From positions 2,968,182 through 3,032,181 of the forward strand of contig CAVPUA010000003.1 in assembly GCA_963708805.1 (NCBI GenBank): a stretch of DNA of 64,000 nucleotides. The letters run 5' to 3'. The stretch is from CAVPUA01 sp963708805 (GTDB lineage Bacteria > Actinomycetota > Actinomycetes > Mycobacteriales > Jatrophihabitantaceae). The notes below the pieces were generated by a model. That model did no database searches. It saw nothing but the letters and a program-made list of their open reading frames with translations, and was not told the DNA's origin. This document shows positions 39,585 through 48,993 of this stretch, piece after piece (within the stretch, counting starts at the first letter, position 1; each line of letters starts with the position of its first letter). The position numbers were made by a program, and so were the translations under genes.

Positions 39585-40220
39585 ATGACCCAGCTGATGA
39601 CTCCCCCGATCACGGCTGACTTCGACCTGGCCACCGAACTCACGCGGATCGTCGACGCCGCGGCCGAGGTGCCCCCAGCCGAATGTCCCGGCGGTTGGCC
39701 CAACGAGATCGAAGCCGCGCTGATCGACTCGGCGCTGACGATCCGCTCCCGCTACGGCAAGCCTGACACGAGCGTCCGACGATCGATCGGCATCTACCGC
39801 GGCTTTCGACACGGGCGGCCGCTCGATGATCTTGATCAGCTGGCGGCACTCAGCGGAAAGGATCTTGCCCGCATTCTGCAGAACGACGCCAAGGCTGACG
39901 CCATCGTCTCCGCGGCGTGGAACCTGACCCAGATCGGTGTTCATTCGAGCAAGCAGTTCGACGCGCTGTCCGAGGAGCATCGACGCGCCTACGTCTCCGT
40001 CGACGGGTTCAGCCCGGTTACGTGGGAGTACTTCTGCCTGAACCTGGGCCGGCCGGGCCTGATGGCCGACTCGCGGATCTGCCGGTGGGTGGAGGACGTC
40101 CTCGGGCGCTCCGTCGGCCCGATCGAAACCCGAACCCTGGTGATGTCCGCGGCGAAGGTTCTGCGGATCTCGCCCGTCCAACTCGATCACTCGATCTGGA
40201 CGTACATGGGCGCGCGCTAG
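39585..40220 (+). CDS. Conserved hypothetical protein with HhH-like C-terminal half
   Basis: A 211-residue protein. The C-terminal half (FSPVTWEYFCLNLGRPGLM, then ICRWVEDVLG) has the helical spacing of HhH-GPD-like DNA-repair folds but without a clear catalytic Asp/Lys pair, so no enzyme is claimed. The ATG at 39585 is preferred over an upstream start. Ordinary codon use; independent of its neighbours. Confidence 0.6.
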   Translation: MTQLMTPPITADFDLATELTRIVDAAAEVPPAECPGGWPNEIEAALIDSALTIRSRYGKPDTSVRRSIGIYRGFRHGRPLDDLDQLAALSGKDLARILQNDAKADAIVSAAWNLTQIGVHSSKQFDALSEEHRRAYVSVDGFSPVTWEYFCLNLGRPGLMADSRICRWVEDVLGRSVGPIETRTLVMSAAKVLRISPVQLDHSIWTYMGAR

Positions 40221-40243
40221 TCACCGGCTGGCCTCGGATTGAA

Positions 40244-40270
40244 TTCAGACCAGTTGCCGACTAGTCTGAA
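40244..40270. promoter_or_regulatory. Operator-like inverted repeat before toxin-antitoxin operon
   Basis: ttcagac (40244-40250) and gtctgaa (40264-40270) form a perfect 7-bp inverted repeat with a 13-base spacer, three bases before the antitoxin start. Phd-type antitoxins usually bind such sites for autoregulation. Confidence 0.6.
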
Positions 40271-40273
40271 CTC

Positions 40274-40510
40274 ATGACCAGCGTCGGCGCGTACGAAGCG
40301 AAGACACATCTTCCTCGCCTGCTCGATCAGGTCGAAGCCGGCGAAACAATCACGATCACCAAGCACGGACGCGAGGTAGCCAAACTCGTACCCGTCGACC
40401 GCGACGCGCGCGACCCGAACGACGTCATAACGTCGCTTCGGGCGGCCCGCGCCGGTGTACGACTCGGCCGCGGCTCAGTTCGCCGAATGATCGACGAGGG
40501 CCGCCGCTGA
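40274..40510 (+). CDS. Phd/YefM-type antitoxin
   Basis: A 78-residue protein; MTSVGAYEAKTHLPRLLDQV plus ITITKHGREVAKLVPV is the classic Phd/YefM N-terminal DNA-binding fold, followed by a basic tail expected to cover the toxin. Its stop overlaps the toxin start (TGATG), typical of translational coupling in TA operons. Confidence 0.9.
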   Translation: MTSVGAYEAKTHLPRLLDQVEAGETITITKHGREVAKLVPVDRDARDPNDVITSLRAARAGVRLGRGSVRRMIDEGRR

Positions 40511-40914
40511 TGCCGATCGTCATCGACACATCCGTGACGATGGCGTGGTGCTTCGAAGATGAGGCGACCGACGCAACCGACGCCGTTCTCGACCAACTAG
40601 GACAGGACGGGGGCGTCGTACCCGCGCTGTGGCCGCTCGAAGTTGCCAATGTCCTACTCGTCGCCGAACGACGCGGTCGAATCAGCGAATCGCAGGCCGC
40701 CCGATTCCTCCAACTGATCGACGACCTCCCGATCCACGTCGATACGAGCGTGATCGACGCGGCCGCGATCGTCGCGGCCGGACGGCGCCACAACCTGAGC
40801 GCATACGACAGCGCCTACCTCGTCCTCGCCGAGAAGCTGGCTGCACCGGTGGCAACCCTCGACGCCAGGCTCGACGCCGCCTGCCGAACCGCGGGCGTAC
40901 AGCTACTCATCTGA
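40510..40914 (+). CDS. PIN-domain ribonuclease toxin (VapC-like)
   Basis: A 134-residue PIN domain. Conserved acidic residues: Asp in VIDTSVTMAW, Glu in PLEVANVLL, Asp in LSAYDSAYLVLAEKL and Asp in VATLDARLD. VapC toxins cleave tRNA or rRNA at single sites. Coupled to the upstream Phd-type antitoxin. It is convergent with the RtcB-type RNA ligase gene. Confidence 0.9.
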   Translation: MPIVIDTSVTMAWCFEDEATDATDAVLDQLGQDGGVVPALWPLEVANVLLVAERRGRISESQAARFLQLIDDLPIHVDTSVIDAAAIVAAGRRHNLSAYDSAYLVLAEKLAAPVATLDARLDAACRTAGVQLLI

Positions 40915-40980
40915 ACTGGTCGCGCTCATTCGGCGCCCCACCGCCACGGACAGGTCTCGTCAACGTCAACCGGTCGTCGT

Positions 40981-42141
40981 CTAGTCGCCCTTGACGTTGA
41001 CGATCTGCCGCAACCGGTGGCGCACCTCGACCAAGTCGGCCGCGTCCTCCATCACCACGTCGATGTCCTTGTAGGCATCCGGGTGCTCGTCCAGGAACGC
41101 ACTGCTGTGGCCCCATGCGATGCCGTCCATTCGTCTGTCGAGATCGTCCAGCGTGAACCGCTTGCGCGCCGCCGACCGCGAGTACTCGCGACCGGCACCG
41201 TGCGGCGACGAGTTCAACGCCAGCCGATTTCCCTTGCCGACGACGACGTAGGACGCCGCGCCCATCGACCCGGGAATGAGACCGGGAGTTCCCTCCGATG
41301 CGTCGATAGCTCCCTTGCGCGACAGCCACACCGTCTTGCCGAAGTGCTCCTCCTGGCTGGTGTAGTTGTGGTGGCAGTTGATCTGCTCGCCCACTTCAAC
41401 CGATGCGCCCATGAAGTCGCCGAAGCAATCGATCACGCGATCCATCATTTCTTCACGGTTGAGGAACGCGAACCGCTGCGCCCACCGTAATGCCTGCATG
41501 TACGACCAGAACTCGCGGTCACTCTCGACGAGGTACGCCAGGTCAGGGTCGGGCAGCACGATCCACCGTTGCTCGCAGAGCGTCTGTGCCACCTTGATGT
41601 GCTTGACGGCCAGCTTGTTGCCGACTCCGCGCGACCCCGAGTGCAGGAACAGCCATACATGATCATCTTCGTCGAGCGACACCTCGATGAAGTGGTTGCC
41701 CGAGCCGAGTGTGCCCAGCTGATGACGCCAGCCCGGCGCGAGCTGCTGCGCCTGGTCGATCCCCTCCAGCGCCTCCAACTCGGCGATCCGCGGACCGGCC
41801 GTCTCGATGATCTCGGTGTTGTACTTGCCGGCCGACAGCGGCACCGCCGCACTGATCGCGGCGTGCAACTCGTTCAGGTTGCCGTCGATGTCAGTCGCGT
41901 CGAACTGAGTGCGAACGGCCATCATGCCGCAGCCGATGTCCACCCCAACCGCGGCCGGAATGATCGCCCGCAGCGTCGGAATGACGGATCCGACCGTGGC
42001 CCCCTTGCCGAGGTGAGCATCGGGCATCAAGGCGATGTGCGGGAAGACAAAGGGCATCTGGGACGCGCGCACAGCCTGCTGCCGGGTCTCGTCCTCCAAG
42101 ATGGACGCCCAGTTCATGAGTCGCTTGCTGATCTGCTCCAT
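40981..42141 (-). CDS. rtcB: RtcB family RNA ligase
   Basis: A 386-residue RtcB. Metal/guanylate motifs are intact: MPDAHLGKGATVGSVI, VGVDIGCGM (metal cysteine, near residue 70), LGSGNHFIEV, FLHSGSRGVG, NCHHNY near 253, GSMGAASYVV and the guanylated histidine in SPHGAGR. RtcB joins 2',3'-cyclic phosphate or 3'-phosphate RNA ends to 5'-OH ends. The length matches the shorter bacterial group (RtcB3-like). No archease or RtcA gene is adjacent. It lies next to an RNA-cutting toxin. Confidence 0.92.
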   Translation of the reverse strand: MEQISKRLMNWASILEDETRQQAVRASQMPFVFPHIALMPDAHLGKGATVGSVIPTLRAIIPAAVGVDIGCGMMAVRTQFDATDIDGNLNELHAAISAAVPLSAGKYNTEIIETAGPRIAELEALEGIDQAQQLAPGWRHQLGTLGSGNHFIEVSLDEDDHVWLFLHSGSRGVGNKLAVKHIKVAQTLCEQRWIVLPDPDLAYLVESDREFWSYMQALRWAQRFAFLNREEMMDRVIDCFGDFMGASVEVGEQINCHHNYTSQEEHFGKTVWLSRKGAIDASEGTPGLIPGSMGAASYVVVGKGNRLALNSSPHGAGREYSRSAARKRFTLDDLDRRMDGIAWGHSSAFLDEHPDAYKDIDVVMEDAADLVEVRHRLRQIVNVKGD

Positions 42142-42224
42142 AGCCCATTGATCTTCGCGGCATGGTCAAACGAGTAGAAGCGCACGTCGGCTCGACCGCC
42201 GAGCGGGTCGGACGCGGGACAGGC

Positions 42225-43103
42225 TCAGAGCCAGGGGCGGAGCTTGAGCGGATTGCGGATCGCCCAGATGTTAGTGATCCGGTCGCCGACGACATCGAAG
42301 GCGAACACGGTCACGGTCACGCCGCCCTGTTGAGCGACCAAGCCCGGTTGACCGTTGACGGTGCGCTCCAGCAGAAGATCGTCGGCGGATGCAATCCGGT
42401 TCAGCCCGATCAAGAACTTCGCGATGGACTCGGCCCCCTCGATCGGGTGCAGCGCCGCACTGACCAGGCCACCGCCATCGGCGACCACCGCGGCGTCCGG
42501 GTCGAGCAGGCTCAGCAGGGCACCGATGTCGTTCGCCTGCCACGCCTGCTTGAAGTTGCGCACGATCGCAGCGCTGGCTCGGTGATCGGGCGGCGCTTCG
42601 CTCGCTGGTGATTCCGGGATGCGGCGCCGGGCCGACGACGCCAACTGCCGGCACGCCGCCGGCGTCCGTCCGACGATCTCAGCCACTTCGGCGAAGGAGT
42701 ACCGGAAGACGTCGTGCAGGATGAACGCGACACGCTCGGCCGGTGTCATCGATTCGAGCACCACGAGGAACGCGATGCTCACCGACTCGTCCAGCGTGAC
42801 CCGATCAGCCGGATCCGCTCGATCGCCGGGCCACTCCCCCGGTTCCGGGAGCGGCTCGGGTATCCACTCACCGACGTAGCGCTCCCGACGAGCACGCGCC
42901 GAACCGAGGACGTCCAGACAGATCCGGGACGCCACCGTGGTCAGCCAGGCCGGCGGCGACGCGATCGCCGCCTGCTGCGACGAGGACAGGGCGTACCAAC
43001 GCGAATAGGTCTCCTGGACGGCATCCTCGGCCTCCGCCAACGACCCGAGCAGCCGGTAGGCGAGGTTGATCAACCGTCGCCGTTCGCTGAATGCGACGTC
43101 CAT
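42225..43103 (-). CDS. ECF41-type RNA polymerase sigma factor
   Basis: A 292-residue sigma factor with region 2 (INLAYRLLGSLAEAEDAVQE; PAWLTTVASRICLDVLGSAR), region 4 (MTPAERVAFILHDVFRYSF; VAEIVGRTPAACRQLASSAR) and a SnoaL-like C-terminal domain holding DGGG and NPLKL, the two ECF41 signatures. It is divergent from a carboxymuconolactone decarboxylase-family gene, the classic genomic partner of ECF41 sigma factors, with an 11-bp inverted repeat between them. Confidence 0.92.
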   Translation of the reverse strand: MDVAFSERRRLINLAYRLLGSLAEAEDAVQETYSRWYALSSSQQAAIASPPAWLTTVASRICLDVLGSARARRERYVGEWIPEPLPEPGEWPGDRADPADRVTLDESVSIAFLVVLESMTPAERVAFILHDVFRYSFAEVAEIVGRTPAACRQLASSARRRIPESPASEAPPDHRASAAIVRNFKQAWQANDIGALLSLLDPDAAVVADGGGLVSAALHPIEGAESIAKFLIGLNRIASADDLLLERTVNGQPGLVAQQGGVTVTVFAFDVVGDRITNIWAIRNPLKLRPWL

Positions 43104-43118
43104 CTCGGCCTCCTCTCA

Positions 43119-43186
43119 CCGGTATGACGGCACAGCCCGTCCAAGTGTGAGCCCTGACGTTTGGACCGGCTGCGTCGTCATACCGG
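43119..43186. promoter_or_regulatory. Divergent inverted repeat between ECF41 sigma factor and CMD gene
   Basis: ccggtatgacg (43119-43129) and cgtcataccgg (43176-43186) are perfect 11-bp inverted arms. Each contains a CGTC box reading towards the nearest gene. For the sigma gene, GCTCACA (43152-43146) stands 16 bases before CGTC (43129-43126), a 5/7 match to TGTCACA. A matching -35 on the plus strand is not obvious. Confidence 0.55.
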
Positions 43187-43220
43187 CAGCAACCACATCC
43201 ACCTGAGGGGAACAACCACC

Positions 43221-43694
43221 ATGGACCAGCGACTCGACATGTTCGGCAACGCCGTACTGACCAAGTTCGTCAAGTACCTCATCCCGGCCGGGCGCGCGAT
43301 CACGGACGCCGGCGTGCCGGCGGCGACCCTCGAACTGATGAACCTGCGGGCCAGCCAGATCAACGGCTGCGGCTTCTGCGCCGACATGCACACCAAGGAC
43401 GCGGTGCACGCCGGGGAAACCCACCAACGGTTGCACTTGGTGGCGACCTGGCGAGAGGCGACGGTCTTCACCGAAGCCGAGCGAGCCGCGCTGGAACTCA
43501 CCGAGCAGGGCACCCGGCTGGCCGACGCCAGCCCCGGCGTGACTGACGACGTCTGGGCGAATGCGGCCAAGCACTATGACGACGAGCAACTCGGCGCGCT
43601 TGTGGCGTCGATCGCCCAGATCAACCTCTGGAACCGGCTCAACGTGATCACTCGCCAGCCCGCCGGTGACTACGAGCCCGGCCAATTCGGCTGA
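43221..43694 (+). CDS. Carboxymuconolactone decarboxylase family / AhpD-like protein
   Basis: A 157-residue all-helical protein. The redox motif CGFCADMHT (CxxC...H) within MNLRASQINGCGFCADMH is typical of AhpD-like members and implies a thiol peroxidase-type activity. ATG 43221 follows GAGGGG. Probably under control of the divergent ECF41 sigma factor. Confidence 0.9.
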   Translation: MDQRLDMFGNAVLTKFVKYLIPAGRAITDAGVPAATLELMNLRASQINGCGFCADMHTKDAVHAGETHQRLHLVATWREATVFTEAERAALELTEQGTRLADASPGVTDDVWANAAKHYDDEQLGALVASIAQINLWNRLNVITRQPAGDYEPGQFG

Positions 43695-43952
43695 GATCGG
43701 ATCCGCCGCCATGACAGCGCGGTGTGCGCGCGGTGTCAGACCCCTCTGTCAGGATCCCGGTCATGACCAGCGCAGGCGTTCGCCGTGAACTCGACGACCG
43801 GCGTCGGCGCCGTCTCCGCAATCAGGTTCGTTTCTGGCGAAATCGCTCGACGCATCGAGCAAATCCGGGCAGTCTGTTCAGCAAAGCCAACGCGCCCACC
43901 TAGATCCGCCTGACCAGCCGCGTCGCTGACGCACCGTCATCAGGGAGTTTCG

Positions 43953-46175
43953 TTGCACTCAATCGCCGAGTTCGCTGTCCGTCGCCGGTGGCTTGTGATC
44001 GTGGGCTGGCTGATCTTGATCGTGGCTGCGCAGGGAATTGCGGGCGCGATGGGCGGGTCGGCCTACAAGGACACGTTCAGTCTGCCCAACACCGAGACCG
44101 CCAGCGTTGCCACGCTGCTCAAGAACGCCGGGCTCGACAATCAGAACGGCGTCGCTGGCACCGTCGTTCTGAAGAACAAGGACAACTCGGCGTTCACCGC
44201 AGCGCCCAGCGGCCTGCAGCCGGCACTCGTCGCGCTCTGTGGCGTCAAGGCCGACTACGTCGCCCTGATCTCGACGCCGTGGCAATCGATCGACTGCTCG
44301 AAGAACGCAGCGGTGACGGCCGGCAACCCGGGACTGCTCAACAGCAACCGCGACTCCTCGACCGCGCTCGTGACCATCGCCTACCAGAACAACCACTACG
44401 AGCCGAAGCAGTTCACCAACACCTACGACTCGCTGAAGAAGCTGCGCAGCTCGTCGCTGGAGGTGGAGTTCACGGGCAACGCGTTCGCGAGCATCGGGCA
44501 GAGCACCGGTTCGGGCGCCTCGGTCTTCATCGGCTTCGCCGCCGCGTTGATCATCTTGGCGCTGGTGTTCCGCACTGTCGCCGCGACGGTCCTGCCGCTC
44601 GCCAGCGCGGCCGTCGCGCTGGTCGGCGGCCTCGGCGTGATCTTCATCCTCAGCCACGCGATCAACGTCTCGAACATCACGCCGTACCTGGCCGAGCTGA
44701 TGGTGATCGGCGTCGGAGTGGACTATGCGCTGTTCATCGTGACCCGACATCGACGGAACCTGCGCGAGGGCATGCCCATCGCCGAGTCGATCGTCTCGGC
44801 GATCAACACGTCGGGTCGGGCCGTGCTCTTCGCGGGCACGACGGTCTGCATCGCCATCCTCGGCCTGATCGCACTGGGCGTCAGCTTCTTCAACGGCATG
44901 GCGGTGGCGACGGCGCTGGCGGTCGCCTTCACGATGGCGGCCTCGCTCACCCTCCTGCCGGCCCTGCTGAGCCTGTTCGGGTTGAAGGTCCTGCCGCGGC
45001 GGCAGCGCGCCGCCGTCCGGTCCGGCGCGTTCATCGACGACGAACCCACCGGCTTCTGGGCCCGCTGGGCGAAGTTCATCGAGGGACGGCGCATCGTCGT
45101 CGCCATCAGCGCCCTGATCGTGATGGTCGTGCTGGCGATCCCGTTCTTCTCGCTGCAACTGGGCAGCAGCGACCAGAGCAGTGACCCCAAGGGATCGACG
45201 ACCCGGGTCGGGTACGACCTGATCAGTTCCGAGTTCGGCGTCGGCTACAACTCCACCCTCGAGGCCGTCGTCAGCGGTCCCGGTGCGGCCGACAAGGCCT
45301 ATCTGCAGAAGGTCTCCGACGCACTGGCCGCGACACCCGGCGTCGACAAGACCAGCCTGGGCACGGTGCCACTGACCGACAACATCGCGTTCGTCACGTT
45401 CAAGGCGACGACGTCTCCGCAGTCGGAGAAGACCTACAAACTCGTGCGGCACGTGCGCGCGGACGTCCTACCGCCACTGGCCCAGGGCACTTCGAATCAC
45501 ATCTACACCTACGGCGAGACGGCGATCAACGTCGACTTCGCCAAGGTCCTGGCTCGCAAGATGCCACTGTTCATCGCCGTGGTCGTCGGCCTCTCCTTCA
45601 TCCTGCTGATGATCGCGTTCCGGAGCCTGCTGATCCCGCTCACGGCCGCGGTGATGAACCTGCTGGCCGCGGCCGGATCTTTCGGACTGGGCGTCGCGAT
45701 CTTCCAGTGGGGCTGGGGCTCGGACGCCATGGGCGCCGGCCCCGGCGGCCCGATCGACGCCTGGATTCCGGTGATGCTGTTCGCGATCTTGTTCGGCCTG
45801 TCGATGGACTACCAGGTCTTCCTGGTCAGCCGGATGCACGAGGAGTGGGTGCACTCGCAATCCAACAAGCGGGCCGTCACCGTGGGCCAGGCCCAGACCG
45901 GCGGCATCATCACCGCCGCTGCCCTGATCATGATCGCCGTCTTCCTGGGCTTCCTGCTCACCCCCGGCCGCCCGATCAAGATCTTCGGCACGGGGCTCGC
46001 GACGGCGGTGTTCCTCGACGCGTTCATCCTGCGGACGATGCTGGTGCCGTCACTGATGCACATCTTCGGCAAGGCGAACTGGTACTTCCCGAAGTGGCTC
46101 GACCGGATCGTGCCTCGCGTGTCGGTGGAGCCGCCCGAGGAACGCAAGGCTGAGGAGCCCGTAACGGTCGGCTGA
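43953..46175 (+). CDS. MMPL/RND family transporter
   Basis: A 740-residue intact membrane exporter. It starts at TTG (MHSIAEFAVRRRWLVIV) after GGGAG. Twelve helices in two halves with two large outside loops (about 45-180 and 400-540). The RND motif ELMVIGVGVDYALFIVTRHR is in the first half and LFGLSMDYQVFLVSRMHEEW in the second, both with the proton-relay Asp-Tyr. Related to MmpL-type lipid or drug exporters; cargo unknown. Confidence 0.9.
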   Translation: MHSIAEFAVRRRWLVIVGWLILIVAAQGIAGAMGGSAYKDTFSLPNTETASVATLLKNAGLDNQNGVAGTVVLKNKDNSAFTAAPSGLQPALVALCGVKADYVALISTPWQSIDCSKNAAVTAGNPGLLNSNRDSSTALVTIAYQNNHYEPKQFTNTYDSLKKLRSSSLEVEFTGNAFASIGQSTGSGASVFIGFAAALIILALVFRTVAATVLPLASAAVALVGGLGVIFILSHAINVSNITPYLAELMVIGVGVDYALFIVTRHRRNLREGMPIAESIVSAINTSGRAVLFAGTTVCIAILGLIALGVSFFNGMAVATALAVAFTMAASLTLLPALLSLFGLKVLPRRQRAAVRSGAFIDDEPTGFWARWAKFIEGRRIVVAISALIVMVVLAIPFFSLQLGSSDQSSDPKGSTTRVGYDLISSEFGVGYNSTLEAVVSGPGAADKAYLQKVSDALAATPGVDKTSLGTVPLTDNIAFVTFKATTSPQSEKTYKLVRHVRADVLPPLAQGTSNHIYTYGETAINVDFAKVLARKMPLFIAVVVGLSFILLMIAFRSLLIPLTAAVMNLLAAAGSFGLGVAIFQWGWGSDAMGAGPGGPIDAWIPVMLFAILFGLSMDYQVFLVSRMHEEWVHSQSNKRAVTVGQAQTGGIITAAALIMIAVFLGFLLTPGRPIKIFGTGLATAVFLDAFILRTMLVPSLMHIFGKANWYFPKWLDRIVPRVSVEPPEERKAEEPVTVG

Positions 46176-46191
46176 CGCCACTCTGTCCCTA

Positions 46192-46228
46192 GTGGAACAG
46201 CCTTGTCCTCATGACGAGGCTGTTCCAC
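46192..46228. terminator. Strong hairpin after MMPL gene
   Basis: Arms gtggaacagcct (46192-46203) and aggctgttccac (46217-46228) pair perfectly over 12 bp with a 13-base loop, 17 bases after the transporter stop. There is no long T-run, as usual in high-GC actinobacteria. Confidence 0.7.
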
Positions 46229-46256
46229 GTTGTGAGGCCTCGATTCCTTCGCTGCT

Positions 46257-46707
46257 GTGCCCTACCCGACCGGGCCTCGAAAGGCCGCGCTCGCCCGGCA
46301 CATCAGTTGGTTGATGGACTTCCGCATGACCATCACACCTCCGAGGACAACGGCCTCTACCCGATGGTTCGGGCCAAGAACCCCGACGCCGCCGCGTTGC
46401 TCGATCGGATGGACGCCGACCACAACGCCATCGATCCCGCGATGCAGTCGCTGCGGGCGGCCGGCGCGACGTGGGCCGGATCGGACGACGACGCCGCCCG
46501 CACCGGTGTGATCGCCGCACTCGACGAGCTCAACGCCGTGCTCGACCCGCACCTGGAGCGGGAAGAGAACGAGGCCATGCCGGTGGTCTCGGCCACCATC
46601 ACGCAGCGCGAGTGGCACGCTTGGGACCAAGCCAGCAACGTCGCTACATCGTCATGTATGGCTTCGGCCCCGGCTATCGACGTCGAGCGAGGGCCCGGTG
46701 GGGCTGA
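46257..46707 (+). pseudogene. Decayed hemerythrin HHE-domain protein
   Basis: Pieces in three frames belong to one hemerythrin-like protein: LARHISWLMDF (46280-46320), then HDHHTSEDNGLYP and MDADHNAIDPAMQSLR with PHLEREENEAMP holding the iron-ligand His/Glu, and at the end YGFGPGYRRRARA, which resembles the C-terminus of the same family. About 50-100 residues expected between WHAWDQ and YGFGPGYRR are missing. No start codon with an RBS. I infer real decay with an internal deletion, not just a sequencing slip. Confidence 0.65.
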
Positions 46708-46716
46708 TCTGCAGCT

Positions 46717-46766
46717 CCGCCTCGAGCTCTACAGCACCGCCGCGAGCTCTACAGAACCGCCTCGAG
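46717..46766. repeat. 20-bp tandem repeat, about 2.5 copies
   Basis: ccgcctcgagctctacagca (46717-46736) is followed by a near-copy (46737-46756) and a partial third copy. It overlaps the last codons of the exporter gene on the minus strand, coding part of its C-terminus. Confidence 0.75.
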
Positions 46767-48431
46767 CGAGCCGCTCGTCTCTTCGCTTCGTTCCGCTTCG
46801 GCGTCGGCTTGCGCCCGAGCCTGGTTGCCGGAGAGCAGTCGAAGCGGCACTTCCTTGAGCCGGGTCGAGCAGAAGACCGCCGCCAACAGAACGATGGCGC
46901 AGACCGCGAAGACCAGATCGGCGGCCGAGGAGAACCCGACGAAGAACGGGTGGGTGAGCGGCTTGGCCAGCCCGTTGAGGAACGACGTGTCGTTCAGGCC
47001 GCCGCTGAGATGCTGTTGCAGCGACGCGACCTGGCCCGGGTTGGCCTTGGCCGCGGCCTGGTAGGCCGGGTCGGATGCCGCCTTGGCGTACTCCGCGCTG
47101 ATCTTGGTGCCCGCCGAGGAGAAGAGGATCGAGAGGAAGATCGCGGTGCCCAGCGTGCCGCCGACCGAACGGAAGAAGGTCGAGGCGGCCGAGGCAACGC
47201 CCATGTCCTTGCGCCGGCACCGAGTTCTGCATCGCGAGCACCAGGCTCTGCATGTTCAGGCCGAGCCCGACCCCGAACACCGCCATGAAGATGTCGGTCT
47301 GCCACAGCGCGGTGTCGGCGTGCAGATGTGGTCAACAGCCCCATCCCGACGACCATGAGCACCGAGCCGATGACCGGGAAGATCTTGTAGCGACCGGTGC
47401 GCGCTATCAGCCGGCCGGCGGTCAGGCTGGCGATCATCAGCCCGGCGACCAACGGCAGCAGCAGCAGGCCGGACTTGGTCGGCGACGCGCCCTTGACGAT
47501 CTGCAGATAGAGCGGGATCACCGACAGGCCGCCGAACATGGCCATGCCGACGATCGTCACCTGAATCGAGGCGACCGAGAACGTCGGGCTGCGGAACAGG
47601 CGCAGCGGCAGCAGGGCGTCGTCGCCCAGGCGCCGTTCGGATCCAGACGAACAGGGCGAGCCCGGCGGCACCGAGGATGTAGCAGGCGAACGCTGCGGCC
47701 GAGGCCCAGCCCCAGCGACTGACCCTGCTCGGCGACGACCAGCAGCGGGACGAGGCCGACGGCGAGCAGGACCGAACCCCACCAGTCGATGCGACGTTCG
47801 CGCCGGACGTGGTCGAGTTGAAGCACCTTGGCGATGACGACGAGCGCGACCGCGGCGATCGGAACGTTGATGTAGAAGATCCAGCGCCAGCCGGCGATGC
47901 CCAGGAAGGTGTTCGCGCCGGCGACAGCAGGCCACCGAGAACCGGTCCGAGCACCGAGGCGCTGGCGAACACCGCCATCATGTAGCCCTGGTAGCGGGCC
48001 CGCTCGCGCGGCGGAATGATGTCGCCGATCACGGCCAGCGCGAGCGGCATGATGCCGCCGGCGCCGATGCCCTGGAACGCACGGAACGCGGCCAGCTCGT
48101 ACATCGACGTCGCCAGCCCGCACAGGGCCGAGCCGAGCACGAAGATCACGATCGAGAACATGAACAGTCGCTTGCGGCCGAAGATGTCCGAGAGCTTGCC
48201 GAACAACGGGGCGGCGATCGTCGACGTGATCAGGAACGCCGTCGTCACCCACGCCTGGGCCTGAAGACCGTGGAGATCATTGCCGATGGTCTTGATCGCC
48301 GTCGACACGATCGTCTGGTCGAGGGCGGCGAGGAACATGCCGATCACCAGTCCGGACAGGACCGTCAGGATCTGGCGATGCGACAGCGCACCGTCGGTCG
48401 ACGATGAGGGTGAGTGGGCAACGGCGGTCAT
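46749..48431 (-). CDS. EmrB/QacA-type MFS drug exporter, multiply frameshifted
   Basis: A 14-helix drug:H+ antiporter, about 560 residues after repair. It begins MTAVAHSPSS at 48431; LAALDQTIVSTAIKTIGNDL is helix 1, then FGKLSDIFGRKRLFMF (motif A), GIGAGGIMPLALAVIGDIIP (motif C region) and RWIFYINVPIAAVALVVI. Frame changes near 47935, 47710, 47640, 47330 and 47215 divide it. It is followed at the 5' side by the overlapping MarR regulator gene, suggesting an operon with local control. Confidence 0.82.
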
Positions 48432-48961
48432 TCGGTACTGCCTTCTTTCGCTTCGGTGGTGACTCGGCGAGTCGGGTCGTGCAGCCATTCGGCTTGGACG
48501 TGGTCGTAGGCAGTGGTGAACCGGCTCAGCAGCCGGGCGAACTGGTCGCGGTCGGCGAGGCTCCACCCCTCGAGCGCCTGTTCGAAGAACGCGTGCCGGA
48601 CGTGTTCGTGGGCGGCGATGATCGCCTCCCCCGCTTCGGTGACGACCAGCAGGCTTGCCCGTCCGTCTTCCTGGTCCGCGCGCCGTTCCAGGAGTCGGCG
48701 GGTGATCAAGACCGCGACCTGGCGGCTGACGGTCGACAGATCGGACTGCACACTGGCGGCCAGCGCACTGGCCCGCATCGGTCCGTCGCTGGCTACCGTC
48801 CGCAGCAACATCTGGGTCGCCGAATCGACGTCGTCACCGGCCGCGGCGGATTGCCTCGCCTTCGCGCGGCGCACCGTCCGGAACAAGTCGCTGAACGCGC
48901 TGGCCACCGCGGCGACGCCGACGGCCGACTTGCCCGCGCGGGGGGTCGTCGATGTCGTCAC
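48428..48961 (-). CDS. MarR family transcription regulator
   Basis: A 177-residue winged helix from the GTG at 48961 (GAGAGG upstream); ATGs at 48991 and 49009 are alternatives but run into the operator-like repeat. Core: ASALAASVQSDLSTVSRQVA as recognition helix, RRADQEDGRASLLVVTEAGE as wing. Its stop overlaps the exporter start by four bases (ATGA), so the pair is likely cotranscribed and the regulator probably represses both. Confidence 0.85.
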   Translation of the reverse strand: MTTSTTPRAGKSAVGVAAVASAFSDLFRTVRRAKARQSAAAGDDVDSATQMLLRTVASDGPMRASALAASVQSDLSTVSRQVAVLITRRLLERRADQEDGRASLLVVTEAGEAIIAAHEHVRHAFFEQALEGWSLADRDQFARLLSRFTTAYDHVQAEWLHDPTRRVTTEAKEGSTE

Positions 48962-48993
48962 GGTGGGTCCGCCTCTCTGCCTTGGCTCCATAG

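Noticed and set aside
43763..43903. 47-codon ATG frame upstream of the MMPL gene
   Set aside because: Arg-rich, no RBS, no hydrophobic or domain features; likely chance.
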